Source: Candidatus Woesearchaeota archaeon
Lineage (GTDB): Archaea; Nanobdellota; Nanobdellia; Woesearchaeales; SM23-78
Direction: 5' to 3'
Assembly (NCBI GenBank): GCA_016930415.1
Contig: JAFGGS010000015.1
Span: forward strand, 1-48,706
Length of the DNA stretch: 48,706 bases
The notes beneath the pieces are model-generated. The model was not told where the DNA came from. It did not search any database and saw only the letters and a program-made list of their open reading frames with translations. The position numbers and the translations under genes are program-made. The first letter of the stretch is position 1, and every line of letters begins with the position of its first letter. Positions 23,988 to 32,560 of the stretch are shown here, one piece after another.

Positions 23988-24434
23988 TCATTTCCTCAGA
24001 TCCTCGATCAGCTTGTCTATCTTCTTCTCGTCAAGATTGCCGTATACCTTGCCGTTCACCATCATCGCAGGCGCCTTTGCACAGGCCCCTATGCAGTTCA
24101 CGGTCTCAAGGCTTATATGGCCGTCATCAGTCATCTCGCCAGACTTAATGTTCAGCTTCTTCTCTATGAACCTTAGAAGAGTCTCAGAATTATGGACGTG
24201 ACAAGCCGTGCCTCTGCACATGCTGATGTGGTTCTTGCCGATGGGCTTGAGCCTGAACATCGAGTAGAACGTTGCGACTCCTGATATCCTCGAGAGCGGA
24301 GCCTTGATCTTCTTAGAAAGGGCTTCCATGTGCTCCTCTGATAGGTAGCCGAACTCCTTCTGGATGTCCTGGAGCGCTGCTATGAGGTCTCCTGGAGAAC
24401 TGTACTTTTCCAATACCTTGTTTATGTCAGGCAA
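23988..24434 (-). CDS. hydC: NuoE-like [2Fe-2S] subunit of the [FeFe] hydrogenase (HydC-like)
   Basis: A 148-residue electron-transfer subunit of the trimeric hydrogenase. Ligands for one [2Fe-2S] cluster are Cys 73 and 78 (MCRGTACHV) and Cys 114 and 118 (NCIGACAKAP), with the helical N-terminal domain common in NuoE proteins (QKEFGYLSEEHMEALSKKI; SGVATFYSMF). The start is TTG 24434, preceded by GAGG on the minus strand. It is the first gene of the operon hydC-hydB-hydA-membrane protein. Length is standard for the family. Confidence 0.95.
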   Translation of the reverse strand: MPDINKVLEKYSSPGDLIAALQDIQKEFGYLSEEHMEALSKKIKAPLSRISGVATFYSMFRLKPIGKNHISMCRGTACHVHNSETLLRFIEKKLNIKSGEMTDDGHISLETVNCIGACAKAPAMMVNGKVYGNLDEKKIDKLIEDLRK

Positions 24435-24529
24435 CTTCTTAAAACCTCTTTGTAAATGCAGGGTTATATGCTTACATCAAGCCTCTTTTTACGCTCAACA
24501 ACCCTTTAGCCGAGACTAGGAATTGCACG

Positions 24530-24539
24530 TTTATAAATT
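24530..24539 (-). promoter_or_regulatory. Probable TATA box for the hydrogenase operon
   Basis: Minus-strand AATTTATAAA, which would start transcription near 24510 and leave a leader of about 75 nt including the ribosome binding site. A second TATA-like element (CATATAAC, 24463-24470) is too close to the start to leave the ribosome binding site in the transcript. Confidence 0.45.
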
Positions 24540-24585
24540 TTCCTCTCAGTTGGACGAATACTGTTTTCCTGTATTTTTCAGTAAC

Positions 24586-24595
24586 TTTTATAAAT
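24586..24595 (+). promoter_or_regulatory. TATA box for the 24669 gene
   Basis: TTTTATAAAT, about 80 nt upstream of the ATG in the divergent spacer shared with the hydrogenase operon. Confidence 0.5.
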
Positions 24596-24668
24596 CCAGT
24601 TCCTCTTTTTTCTTCTTAAGGGATTTGGGAAGCGTTCTCTTCTCTTTTCCGTGGGTAGGGTGATTGAG

Positions 24669-25364
24669 ATGTTTGATTACAAGCGTTTTGCGATGGTCTT
24701 AGGCGTGATGATACTTTTGCCGTTGTTCATTGGTCTCTTCTTTGACGCTATTTATCTTGAGCCGAAGTACGAGGATTTCTGCTCAGGAGACCGGTATTCT
24801 ATGCCTGAGAAGGCGATGCCTGCCTCTTGCATCGAGCCTCCCTCCCAGCTCAAATGCGTCTCTAAGGGCCTCAGCCCTGACGGCTCGCAGCTCTTTGACT
24901 GCGAGAATACTGGCTCAGGGGTGAAGTGCGACGATACTTTCGCAACGCCAGAGGTCAAGGATTGCTTGAAGAACGAGGGCAGTCCTGAGTTCTCAACTGA
25001 TGATTCCTGCTGTCAAGTGTTCGAATCGTGTAACTATTGCAGCAGGGACTACCAGCAGGTCTTGAAGGTGTATAACAGGAACCTGTTCTTCATACTCGCG
25101 CCTGTCGGCCTGGTCGTGATAATCATCGGGATAATGTGGGGTGTGGAGTATATGGGCGCCGGCTTCATGTTCGGCGGGCTCATCACGTTGTTCTACGCCA
25201 CCATAAGGTACTTCTCTGAGATGAGCAAGCTCTTGAGGGCGATTGTCATATTGATAGAGCTCTTGATAATCATCTGGCTCGGCCTGAAGAAGATTGGTGC
25301 TGGAAGAGAGGGTTCTGAGGCGGTCCTGGTCGGGAAGAGCGCGAGACAAAAGAGACGCAGGTGA
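24669..25364 (+). CDS. Membrane protein with Cys-rich extracellular loop, unknown function
   Basis: A protein of 231 residues. ATG 24669 is chosen because TAGGGTGATT lies directly upstream; GTG 24651 is an alternative. A first membrane helix at about residues 7-27 (FAMVLGVMILLPLFIGLFFD) precedes a loop of about 100 residues with some ten Cys (for example DDSCCQVFESCNYCSRDY), then three or four helices (LFFILAPVGLVVIIIGIMWG, MGAGFMFGGLITLFYATI, AIVILIELLIIIWLGL) and a basic tail ending in KRRR. No family recognised. It lies six bases ahead of the phosphotransacetylase gene, so the two are likely co-transcribed. Confidence 0.7.
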   Translation: MFDYKRFAMVLGVMILLPLFIGLFFDAIYLEPKYEDFCSGDRYSMPEKAMPASCIEPPSQLKCVSKGLSPDGSQLFDCENTGSGVKCDDTFATPEVKDCLKNEGSPEFSTDDSCCQVFESCNYCSRDYQQVLKVYNRNLFFILAPVGLVVIIIGIMWGVEYMGAGFMFGGLITLFYATIRYFSEMSKLLRAIVILIELLIIIWLGLKKIGAGREGSEAVLVGKSARQKRRR

Positions 25365-25370
25365 TGATGT

Positions 25371-26591
25371 TTGGACTTGTTCAGCGGACTATTAGGAAAA
25401 AAGGGTTTTCGGGAGCAGCTCGTCTCTGAGGCAGCAGGGATACACGGGAAGTTCCCTAAGAAGATCGTCTTTGCGGATACTGACGACTTCGTCCTGAGCG
25501 CGGCTTCCCTTGTGAAGAGGAGAAGGATAGCCAGTCCGATCATCCTGGGAGATTCTGACAAGCTCCGCGCATCTTTTCGGCGCCTTGGCCTGGCTAATCT
25601 TGAGACTGAGGACATACTTGACTATCTGTTCGCTGAGAACAGCGAGATCCTAGAGGGTTATGCAAAGGATTATCTTGCGATGAGAAAGGCACGGGGAAAA
25701 CTGTTGTCTGACAAGGAGGCTATTGAGCGCATGTCAAGGTCTAGTTTCTATGCCGCTATGATGGTCAGGAAAGGGCTTGCTGATGGCATGATATCAGGCG
25801 CGTCTGCAGCCACGAAACCTTACCAGCCTGCGATGGAGATAATCGGGCTCGTCAAGGGCGTGTCTAAGATGTCTGGCGCCTTCTTCATGTCGAAGGATTC
25901 GGGAGAGGCTTATCTCTTCTCTGACTGCGGCATCAACATGAGCCCTAACTCAGAGCACTTGGCAGAAGCGGCTTGGCTCTCAGCAAGAACTGCCAGCGCT
26001 GCAGGACTGATTCCTAAGGTCGCCATGCTTTCATTCTCGACTAACGGCTCGTCCAGACATCTGAGCGTAGAACGGGTGAAGCTGGCGACCGCGATGCTTA
26101 AGAGGAAGGATTCCTCAATCCTTGTTGATGGAGACATCCAGGTGGATGCGGCAATCAATCCAGAGGTCATGAAGCGCAAGTGCCCTGATTCTCCGTTGAA
26201 GGGCTCTGCTAATGTCCTGATATTTCCTGATCTTAACTCTGCCAACATCAGCTACAAGCTATTGGAGCGATTAGGTGGTTACTATGCGCTAGGTCCGCTC
26301 CTATTAGGGCTTGAGAAACCTGCGAATGACATCGCCCTAGGCTCATCTGCCCAGGCAGTATTTTATCTCTGCGCCGCGACTGTTATCCAGGCCGCTAATC
26401 CCTTGAAGCCAGAAGAGGTCGGGTTCAGGGACGTCGAGAAGGGCGAGGCCAGGGTTAATGAGGATGCGCAGCGCAAGAAGGCGGCCTCTGATCCTCTTGA
26501 TCTGCTTCCATCCAATGTGAGGAAGATAATAGAGGAGGGCAGGAAGAGCGCTGCTAAGGACGAGGACTCAGACGTTTCAAAGGGCGCTTAA
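25371..26591 (+). CDS. pta: Phosphate acetyltransferase (Pta/Ptb family)
   Basis: A protein of 406 residues interconverting acetyl-CoA plus phosphate with acetyl phosphate plus CoA. Family blocks are conserved in order: KKIVFADTDDFVLSAASLV, ADGMISGASAATKPYQPAMEII, SDCGINMSPNSEHLAEAAW, VAMLSFSTNGSS, DGDIQVDAAINPEVMKRKCPDSPL and ANVLIFPDLNSANISYKLLERLGG. The start is TTG 25371 behind GGTGATGAT. The C-terminal 60 residues are a hydrophilic extension rich in Lys, Glu and Asp beyond the usual end of the fold. No acetate kinase gene is in the window; the next gene makes acetate and ATP directly from acetyl-CoA, so the job of acetyl phosphate here is unclear. Butyryl specificity cannot be excluded. 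Confidence 0.88.
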   Translation: MDLFSGLLGKKGFREQLVSEAAGIHGKFPKKIVFADTDDFVLSAASLVKRRRIASPIILGDSDKLRASFRRLGLANLETEDILDYLFAENSEILEGYAKDYLAMRKARGKLLSDKEAIERMSRSSFYAAMMVRKGLADGMISGASAATKPYQPAMEIIGLVKGVSKMSGAFFMSKDSGEAYLFSDCGINMSPNSEHLAEAAWLSARTASAAGLIPKVAMLSFSTNGSSRHLSVERVKLATAMLKRKDSSILVDGDIQVDAAINPEVMKRKCPDSPLKGSANVLIFPDLNSANISYKLLERLGGYYALGPLLLGLEKPANDIALGSSAQAVFYLCAATVIQAANPLKPEEVGFRDVEKGEARVNEDAQRKKAASDPLDLLPSNVRKIIEEGRKSAAKDEDSDVSKGA

Positions 26592-26653
26592 GATTTTCAT
26601 GTTCATTCGACTGTATCATCATTTTTTTTAGTGAAAAGAGGTGTTTTTCAGCC

Positions 26654-28915
26654 ATGGATCCACATCAGCAACCAGTGAACACGAATGCGGGCAAGTCAAG
26701 AAGCAAAGAGGCTGGTGTTGCAGAGCCAACTCTCCCACCTCCTGATCCAAAGCCCCGGCCAGGCCCTGAGCTTGCGAGGAAGATGCTTTCTGTAGAGGAA
26801 TCCATGGCTTTCCTGAAGAAGCATGGTCTTAGCGTGGTGAAATACGTTGTCTGCGTCTCAAAAGAGGATTTGAGGGAGAATACCTCACACCTGAAGTTCC
26901 CGCTCGTAATGAAGATTCTCTCTCCTCAGATAATCCACAAGACAGACGTCGGGGGGATTGTCCTTGGCATAAGGGATAAGAATTCTCTCTTGAGCGAGTA
27001 TGACTCCTTGATGGAGCGCATAAAGCAAAACGCGCCTGAAGCAAAGATCGAGGGTGTATTAGTTCAGGAGTCCGTGCTTGGTAGGGAGGTCCTTATCGGC
27101 ATGAAGAATGATCCGCAGTTCGGAAAGATAGTCGTGGTCGCGACTGGCGGCGTGTTTGTAGAGCTCTTCAATGACGCTGTCTTCAGGGCAGCGCCCGTCT
27201 ATCCTGAAGAGGCTAAGGAGATGATATCTGAGCTCAAGGGCAAAAAGCTCCTCGAGGGATTCAGAGGCGAGAAGGCCGTGAGCATAAACGCCCTCGCAAA
27301 CCTAATATCAAGCTTCTCTAAGATGATACTTACGCGCGAAGACCTTCTAGAAGTGGATTTCAATCCTGTGATCGTGAATGAAAAGGAAGCCTTGGTGGCT
27401 GACGCCAGGCTGATAGTCGACTGTGCAAAATCTCCTTCGCAGAAGAAGCAGCCATGTGGCTTAGACGCGGCCCATGCAAAGACTAGGATTGTCTTGGAGA
27501 ATCTAGGTAAGAGGTCGCTTGACATCTTCTTCAATCCTAAGAGCATCGCAGTCATCGGAGCGTCCAGGGATGAGGGCAGTGTGGGTTTTGGCGTGGTCCG
27601 CAATCTTCGCACAGGAAACGTCTTCCAGTCAGGCACTGCGCGTCCTTTCAAGGGCCGGATTTACCCTGTCAATCCTAATGCTGACGAGATCGACGGCCTG
27701 AAGTGCTATCACTCGATAAAAGAGGTTCCTGGCAAGGTTGACCTGGCAGTCATCTCGATCCCTGCAAAGTTCATTCTTCAGGTCATGAAGGAGTGCGCTG
27801 ACAAGAAGATTAGGGCCGCGATAATAATATCAGCCGGCTTTGCAGAGCACGGATCAGAAGGAGCCGCGCTTCAAGAGGAGGTGCTGAAGCTGGCCAGGAG
27901 CGCAAGGATGAGGATAATAGGCCCTAACTGCCTAGGTCTCATCAGGCCAAGCTCATCCCTCAACGCGAGTTTTGCCCCGGCAATGCCAAAGGACGGAGGC
28001 GTCGCGTTCATCTCCCAGTCAGGAGCGCTCGTCGACAGCGTAATCGACTGGGCCCTTGAAGAGGATTATGGCTTCAGCTCAGTGATTAGCCTGGGTAACA
28101 TGGCAGACATCGGGTTTGCTGAGCTATTCGACTGGTTTGCAAAGGACTCGAAGACAAGAGTCGTGACCTTATACGTCGAGGGAGTGCACGACGGACCAGC
28201 ATTCATGCAGGCAGCCCAGCGCTTGTCTCAGAAGAAGCCTGTCCTAGTGGTCAAGGCCGGAAGGACCAGCGCCGGAAGCGCAGCAGTATCCTCTCACACC
28301 GGTTCACTTGCAGGGTCATACAGTGTCTTCAAAAGCGTGATGAAGCAGTGCGGAGTCACGGTCGTAGGAAGCATAGATGAGATGTTCAACACTGCCAAGG
28401 CAGTGGCTAGCCAGCCAGTCGCAAAAGAGGATGGTGTCGCGATAATCACCAACGCCGGCGGGCCAGGAGTCTTGACGGCGGATTACTGCGAAGAGGCAGG
28501 GATGAAGCTTGCGGTGCTAGGCGAGGAAGTGCTCAAGAAACTCGACTCCTCTGGCAAGATGCACCCTGCTTATTCTCGTCACAATCCCTTGGACCTGGTG
28601 GGAGACGCCCTTCCTGAAAGGTACTCTATTGCAGTCGACCTCTTGCTTGCTGAGAAGAACGTGAACGGCCTGATAGTCATCCAGACGCTACAGACGATGA
28701 CTGACTCAGAGAAAGACGCAGAGGCATTGATAAACGCCCACAAGAAATATCCCCAGAAGCCAATCGTGGCGGTATTCATGGGGGGCAAGTTCACGAAGAA
28801 AGGCATAGCGCTTCTCGAGAAGAACGGCATACCAAACTACGACGACCCAAGCAAGGCAGCCAAGGCGATGAAGGCATTATTGCCAAAGCGCGGGCTGAAG
28901 AAGTACGTTTTCTGA
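26654..28915 (+). CDS. ADP-forming acetyl/acyl-CoA synthetase, fused subunits in beta-alpha order
   Basis: A 753-residue enzyme converting acyl-CoA, ADP and phosphate to acid, CoA and ATP: substrate-level phosphorylation. Residues about 40-260 are the ATP-grasp (beta) half, with SPQIIHKTDVGGI carrying the conserved His 95. Residues about 285-750 are the CoA-binding and ligase (alpha) half, with NPKSIAVIGAS, IIGPNCLGLI and VSSHTGSLAGS, whose His 548 is the phosphorylated residue in the family. Archaeal enzymes often have separate subunits or an alpha-beta fusion; here beta comes first. The first 35 residues are a Pro-rich leader. ATG 26654 lies behind GAGGTG. With Por it would complete pyruvate to acetate. 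Confidence 0.92.
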   Translation: MDPHQQPVNTNAGKSRSKEAGVAEPTLPPPDPKPRPGPELARKMLSVEESMAFLKKHGLSVVKYVVCVSKEDLRENTSHLKFPLVMKILSPQIIHKTDVGGIVLGIRDKNSLLSEYDSLMERIKQNAPEAKIEGVLVQESVLGREVLIGMKNDPQFGKIVVVATGGVFVELFNDAVFRAAPVYPEEAKEMISELKGKKLLEGFRGEKAVSINALANLISSFSKMILTREDLLEVDFNPVIVNEKEALVADARLIVDCAKSPSQKKQPCGLDAAHAKTRIVLENLGKRSLDIFFNPKSIAVIGASRDEGSVGFGVVRNLRTGNVFQSGTARPFKGRIYPVNPNADEIDGLKCYHSIKEVPGKVDLAVISIPAKFILQVMKECADKKIRAAIIISAGFAEHGSEGAALQEEVLKLARSARMRIIGPNCLGLIRPSSSLNASFAPAMPKDGGVAFISQSGALVDSVIDWALEEDYGFSSVISLGNMADIGFAELFDWFAKDSKTRVVTLYVEGVHDGPAFMQAAQRLSQKKPVLVVKAGRTSAGSAAVSSHTGSLAGSYSVFKSVMKQCGVTVVGSIDEMFNTAKAVASQPVAKEDGVAIITNAGGPGVLTADYCEEAGMKLAVLGEEVLKKLDSSGKMHPAYSRHNPLDLVGDALPERYSIAVDLLLAEKNVNGLIVIQTLQTMTDSEKDAEALINAHKKYPQKPIVAVFMGGKFTKKGIALLEKNGIPNYDDPSKAAKAMKALLPKRGLKKYVF

Positions 28916-28926
28916 AGAACAGGATG

Positions 28927-28961
28927 AAGAAGAGTCTTCGAGTCTTCTTTAGTTTTTTTTT
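28927..28961. terminator. Hairpin plus T-run terminator between convergent genes
   Basis: AAGAAGA (28927-28933) pairs with TCTTCTT (28943-28949) around a 9-nt loop, followed by a run of T at 28953-28961. It resembles an intrinsic terminator for the acetyl-CoA synthetase gene; convergent porB ends at 28963. Confidence 0.6.
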
Positions 28962-28962
28962 C

Positions 28963-30993
28963 TTATTCCTTCCCGCACTGCTTCTTGACCCATTCCCATC
29001 GTTCGTCGATGTGTTTCTGGATTGTCTCTAGCATCGCTGTGTTCTCTGGCTTGAAGAGGTGCTTGAACCTTCCTTGGGTCCGCATCCATTCTGTCATGGG
29101 CTTCTTCTTGTCTCCTGGGTCGTAGTTCAAGGTCCACTTGTCGTTCTCTATCTCGAATAGCGGCCAGAAGCAGGTGTCTACTGCGAGCTGGGCGATCTTG
29201 ACTGTATGGTTAGATGGTATCTTCCATCCTGGGACGCAGGGGCATATTATGTTTAGGAACGCTGGACCCTTCATACTTATGGCCTTCTCTGCTTTCCTCA
29301 CAAGGTCTGCGTAGTTGTGGATGCTTGCTTGGGCTACGTATGGAATGTGATGGGCTGCCATTATGGCTGTTAAGTCTTTCCTGAACTGTTCTTTTCCCTG
29401 ATGAGCCGCGCCGACTTGGCTTGTGTTGGTCCAGGCACCGTATGGAGTTGATGAGCTCCTCTGGATTCCTGTGTTGTGCACTACGATGCCATCTGCTATG
29501 AAGTTGTGCTCGCCTTCCACCCTTAAGTCAAGGGTCGGCTCTTTCTTCACAAATTTTATCGACATTATCTTCTCAGTGCTAAACCACTGGTTGTCAGCGA
29601 GGTAATCGCGCTGCTTTATCTGGGAGAGATAGTTTTTTATGTCGGGCCTCTTCTTTCTGCTGAATGCTATGTAACCGTAAGATGAGTCTTCCAGGAGTTT
29701 CCTGTAGACTACGAATGTGCCTCTCTTCTTTGTCTGGAAGTGTATCTTTCCGACCCTGTAATTCATGGTCTGCAGAAGCAGCCTGAGAGTCTTCAGTAGC
29801 TCGGGGCTTGCGGAGACGTACCTGTTGCTCTCTCCAAGATTGTACCCGTCTGATAGCATGAGGCCTCTTACAAAAGCCTCTTTCTCTTCTTCAGGAAGCG
29901 TGAAGACCCAAGAAGGCACAACCTTGCTCTTCGCGCCTTTCCCGAACCCAAGGTTGCTTATGAATCTCGAAAGATTGATAGAGTATATGTACAAGTATAG
30001 CCTGTCAAGCGAGGTGACTTCCTGGCCGAAAGCTTTTTTGAAGGTCTGGATCAACTGCCTTCTTCCTTCTTTTTTCTCAGGAAGGGCGAACCCGACTTCT
30101 GCCTTCTCCTCACGAACCCATCCGTCTCCCACGAAGAGTCCGAAAAACTCCATGAGTTCAGGGCTGGTTTTTTTTGGCAGCGCGAGCGGGTTTATCTTGT
30201 TTACTTTGTAATCTCCTTTTTTTGATAATGTCATCTTCTTGAAGCGGTGGCTCTTCCCTTTGCCAAGTCTTTTCAGGGTAACAACCTCATCTCCTGCCTT
30301 GAGTTCTTCAAGCTTCTTCCATGCAAGGGAGTTTTTGGATTGCTTTCCATTCCGCTGGACGACTAGGAATGGATGGTTCGAGGTGGCCTTGATGGAGTGG
30401 TGCGCTGTCGACACCTCAAATACTTTTTTTATTCCGTTGTCGAATATTCCTGTGCATCTCTTCAAGACAAGGTTTCCTGTCTTCTGATTAAAGGCATACA
30501 CTTTCTCTCCGATTCTTAGATCAGTTATTTTTTTTAGTCCCCCTTCTGTCTGTATTAGCGAGTCAAGGCTAAGGCAGTTCATGTATCCCTCGTTGTCTAC
30601 GCACACGTACAAGAACTTGTGTCCTCGCTCCAATGCTCCTGAAAGCGATTGGAGTCCGATGTCGTAAGTCCCGCCGTCTCCTCCGAACGCTATGAACTTG
30701 ATGTCCTTGTCTATCTTTCCCTTCCTCTTCAGGGCTTTGAATGCAGACTCTACGCCGCTTATGGTGGCTCCCGCATTCTCGAACGCGTTGTGGATCCAAG
30801 GCACCCTCCACGCCGTGAACGGGTAGATCGTGGTGCTCACTTCAAGGCAGCCCGTCGCGTTTGCGACTACAATCGGGTCCTTCGTGGCCTTCAGGACTGC
30901 CCTCGTGGCTATGGCCAGGCCGCATCCTGGGCACATCCTATGTCCTGGCGCTAAGCGTTCCTTCTCAAGTGCGAGTTCCCTGATATTGACCAT
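28963..30993 (-). CDS. porB: Pyruvate:ferredoxin oxidoreductase beta subunit (PorB), interrupted by an intein
   Basis: 676 codons encode a 308-residue PorB split by an in-frame 368-residue intein. PorB binds thiamine diphosphate and a [4Fe-4S] cluster and decarboxylates pyruvate. The N-extein (1-139) has [10 protein letters not shown] cluster Cys, [20 protein letters not shown] and ends in DNEGYMN; the C-extein (508-676) begins [14 protein letters not shown] and contains CPCVPGW. Joined, DNEGYMNTGIQRS is the normal diphosphate/Mg motif, so the enzyme needs splicing. It is the last gene of porG-porD-porA-porB and begins at the base after the porA stop. The spliced length is normal for PorB. 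Confidence 0.95.
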   Translation of the reverse strand: MVNIRELALEKERLAPGHRMCPGCGLAIATRAVLKATKDPIVVANATGCLEVSTTIYPFTAWRVPWIHNAFENAGATISGVESAFKALKRKGKIDKDIKFIAFGGDGGTYDIGLQSLSGALERGHKFLYVCVDNEGYMNCLSLDSLIQTEGGLKKITDLRIGEKVYAFNQKTGNLVLKRCTGIFDNGIKKVFEVSTAHHSIKATSNHPFLVVQRNGKQSKNSLAWKKLEELKAGDEVVTLKRLGKGKSHRFKKMTLSKKGDYKVNKINPLALPKKTSPELMEFFGLFVGDGWVREEKAEVGFALPEKKEGRRQLIQTFKKAFGQEVTSLDRLYLYIYSINLSRFISNLGFGKGAKSKVVPSWVFTLPEEEKEAFVRGLMLSDGYNLGESNRYVSASPELLKTLRLLLQTMNYRVGKIHFQTKKRGTFVVYRKLLEDSSYGYIAFSRKKRPDIKNYLSQIKQRDYLADNQWFSTEKIMSIKFVKKEPTLDLRVEGEHNFIADGIVVHNTGIQRSSSTPYGAWTNTSQVGAAHQGKEQFRKDLTAIMAAHHIPYVAQASIHNYADLVRKAEKAISMKGPAFLNIICPCVPGWKIPSNHTVKIAQLAVDTCFWPLFEIENDKWTLNYDPGDKKKPMTEWMRTQGRFKHLFKPENTAMLETIQKHIDERWEWVKKQCGKE
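29473..30576 (-). mobile_element. Intein with LAGLIDADG homing endonuclease in PorB
   Basis: 368 codons in frame with porB. Splicing features are intact: Cys 1 (CLSLDS), a block B motif ATSNHPFLV (Thr 65, His 68), block [14 protein letters not shown], and terminal VVHN with Asn 368, followed by Thr as the first C-extein residue. Two endonuclease motifs are seen, [11 protein letters not shown] near 144-154 and [11 protein letters not shown] near 235-245, so it is a full-length mobile intein with both acidic residues present. The insertion point lies within the thiamine diphosphate/Mg loop of the host, a highly conserved DNA site typical for inteins. Confidence 0.93.
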
Positions 30994-32187
30994 TTACTCT
31001 CGCACCCCCGAATACCTGATGACCGATCCAAGGTCGCCTGGAGCGCTGTTCGCCGCCGCGCTTAGCTCTGAGAATATCGTCTTTATCTGGGTAGTGTCCA
31101 TCTCTCGGCCTCCGAGGCCGTAGATGTAGTTTATCATGACTGGTTTTTCCTTTTCCTCGTGGAATGCGCTTCTCACTTCCATGAAGATAGGTCCTCCGTA
31201 TCCTCCGAAGCTCGCCGCCCTGTCAAGCACAGCGACTGCCTTTGCGTTCTTAAGCTTGGCAACGACTTCTTCATTCAGGAAGGGCCTAAACACTCTCATC
31301 TTTACGAGGCCGGCTTTCTCGCCCTTGGCCCTCAGCTCCTCGACAACGACCCTCGCGGTCCCTGCTGTGCTGTTGGTGCACAGGATTATCCTCTCAGCAT
31401 CCTCTAAGTGTTCTCCCTCGAAGAAGTCGTACTTCTTGCCTGTGAGCGTCCCGAACTCGTCGAATATCTCCCTTATTACTCGCTTGCTGTGCTCCATGGC
31501 GTCTACCTGCTGCATCTTGTGCTCGAAGTAATAATCAAAGAGGTCGAGCGGCCCGTAAGTCACTGGATTCTCGACGTTCAGCAGGGGATCGACTGCCTCG
31601 TGTTCCTTCACGAACGCCTTGGCGCTCTCGTCGTCAAGAAGCTCGACTGTCTCGACCGAGTGGCTTGTTATGAATCCGTCCTGACAGACCATCACTGGGA
31701 GGAGTACGTCCTTGTGTTCTGCAATCCTCACCGCCATGAGCGTGTTCTCATAAGCCTCTTCGCCGTTCTCTGAGTAGAGCTGGATCCAGCCTGAGTCCCT
31801 GCAGCCCATGCTGTCTGAGTGGTCGCAGTGGATGTTGATAGGTCCGCTAAGCGCCCGGTTGACGACGTTCATCACGATGGGGAGCCTGGTACTTGCTGCG
31901 ATGTAGACTACCTCCCACATCAATGCAAGGCCGTTTGCGCTCGTCGCAGTCATGGTCCTGGCACCTGCTGCTGCTGATCCTACGCAGGCGCTCATGGCGC
32001 TGTGCTCTGACTCGACGGTTATGAACTCTGTCTCTACAGCCCCGTCGGCCACGAATTGTGAGAACGTGTGCATCACCGGAGTCTGTGGTGTTATGGGGTA
32101 TGCCGCCACGACGTCAGGGTTTATCTGCTTCATGGCCTCTGCAGAGCACTCCGCTCCAGTCATCGCCCTCTTCGCTTTCTTGGTCAT
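30994..32187 (-). CDS. porA: Pyruvate:ferredoxin oxidoreductase alpha subunit (PorA)
   Basis: A 397-residue subunit containing the pyrimidine-binding and C-terminal domains of the 2-oxoacid oxidoreductase. Motifs match PorA: TGAECSAEAMKQINPDVVAAYPITPQTPV at the start, TVESEHSAMSACVGSAAAGARTMTATSANGLALMWE, and DRAASFGGYGGPIFMEV near the end. The Thr and Glu positions that contact thiamine diphosphate in the family lie in the first two motifs. The gene lies 23 nt after porD and directly abuts porB. Pyruvate specificity is inferred from the four-subunit layout and from PEP synthase next door; a 2-oxoisovalerate enzyme is less likely. Confidence 0.93.
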   Translation of the reverse strand: MTKKAKRAMTGAECSAEAMKQINPDVVAAYPITPQTPVMHTFSQFVADGAVETEFITVESEHSAMSACVGSAAAGARTMTATSANGLALMWEVVYIAASTRLPIVMNVVNRALSGPINIHCDHSDSMGCRDSGWIQLYSENGEEAYENTLMAVRIAEHKDVLLPVMVCQDGFITSHSVETVELLDDESAKAFVKEHEAVDPLLNVENPVTYGPLDLFDYYFEHKMQQVDAMEHSKRVIREIFDEFGTLTGKKYDFFEGEHLEDAERIILCTNSTAGTARVVVEELRAKGEKAGLVKMRVFRPFLNEEVVAKLKNAKAVAVLDRAASFGGYGGPIFMEVRSAFHEEKEKPVMINYIYGLGGREMDTTQIKTIFSELSAAANSAPGDLGSVIRYSGVRE

Positions 32188-32210
32188 CTTGAAATTGCAG
32201 GATCAGGGGT

Positions 32211-32558
32211 TTATTCCTTGATCTCTTTCTCCTCCTTCATGCTTATCGCTTTTACAGGACAGCTCTCTGCGCATATCCCGCAGCCCTTGCAGTGCTCGAG
32301 GTCGAATCCTCCGAAGTTGCCGAGCTTCGGGTTGTCGCTCACGCCCTTCTTGCCCTTTGCAGGGCACTCTGAGCCGCCTACGAGTATGCAGGAGTCAGGG
32401 CACATCATCCAGCAGATCATGCAGTTGATGCACTTCTCAGGATCATGTATGGGTCTAAAAGTCCTCCAGTCGCCGGTCTTGTACTTGACGCTGTTGCCGG
32501 CTTCCAGTATCTTCCCGCCTATAGGTATTTCTCTCCAGCCCTTTGGTCTCTCAGCCAT
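32211..32558 (-). CDS. porD: Pyruvate:ferredoxin oxidoreductase delta subunit (PorD), 2[4Fe-4S] ferredoxin
   Basis: A 115-residue ferredoxin-like subunit that passes electrons from the catalytic core to free ferredoxin. Two cluster motifs are complete: CINCMICWMMCPDSC and CKGCGICAESCPVKAI. An N-terminal extension of about 40 residues (GWREIPIGGKILEAGNSVKYKTGDW and so on) is typical for PorD. ATG 32558 begins two bases after the porG stop; the gene ends 23 nt before porA. Confidence 0.95.
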   Translation of the reverse strand: MAERPKGWREIPIGGKILEAGNSVKYKTGDWRTFRPIHDPEKCINCMICWMMCPDSCILVGGSECPAKGKKGVSDNPKLGNFGGFDLEHCKGCGICAESCPVKAISMKEEKEIKE

Positions 32559-32560
32559 CT

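Noticed and set aside
28963-30993. PorB as a fusion with an extra functional domain
   Set aside because: The extra segment has exact intein end residues and endonuclease motifs and its removal restores a normal PorB.
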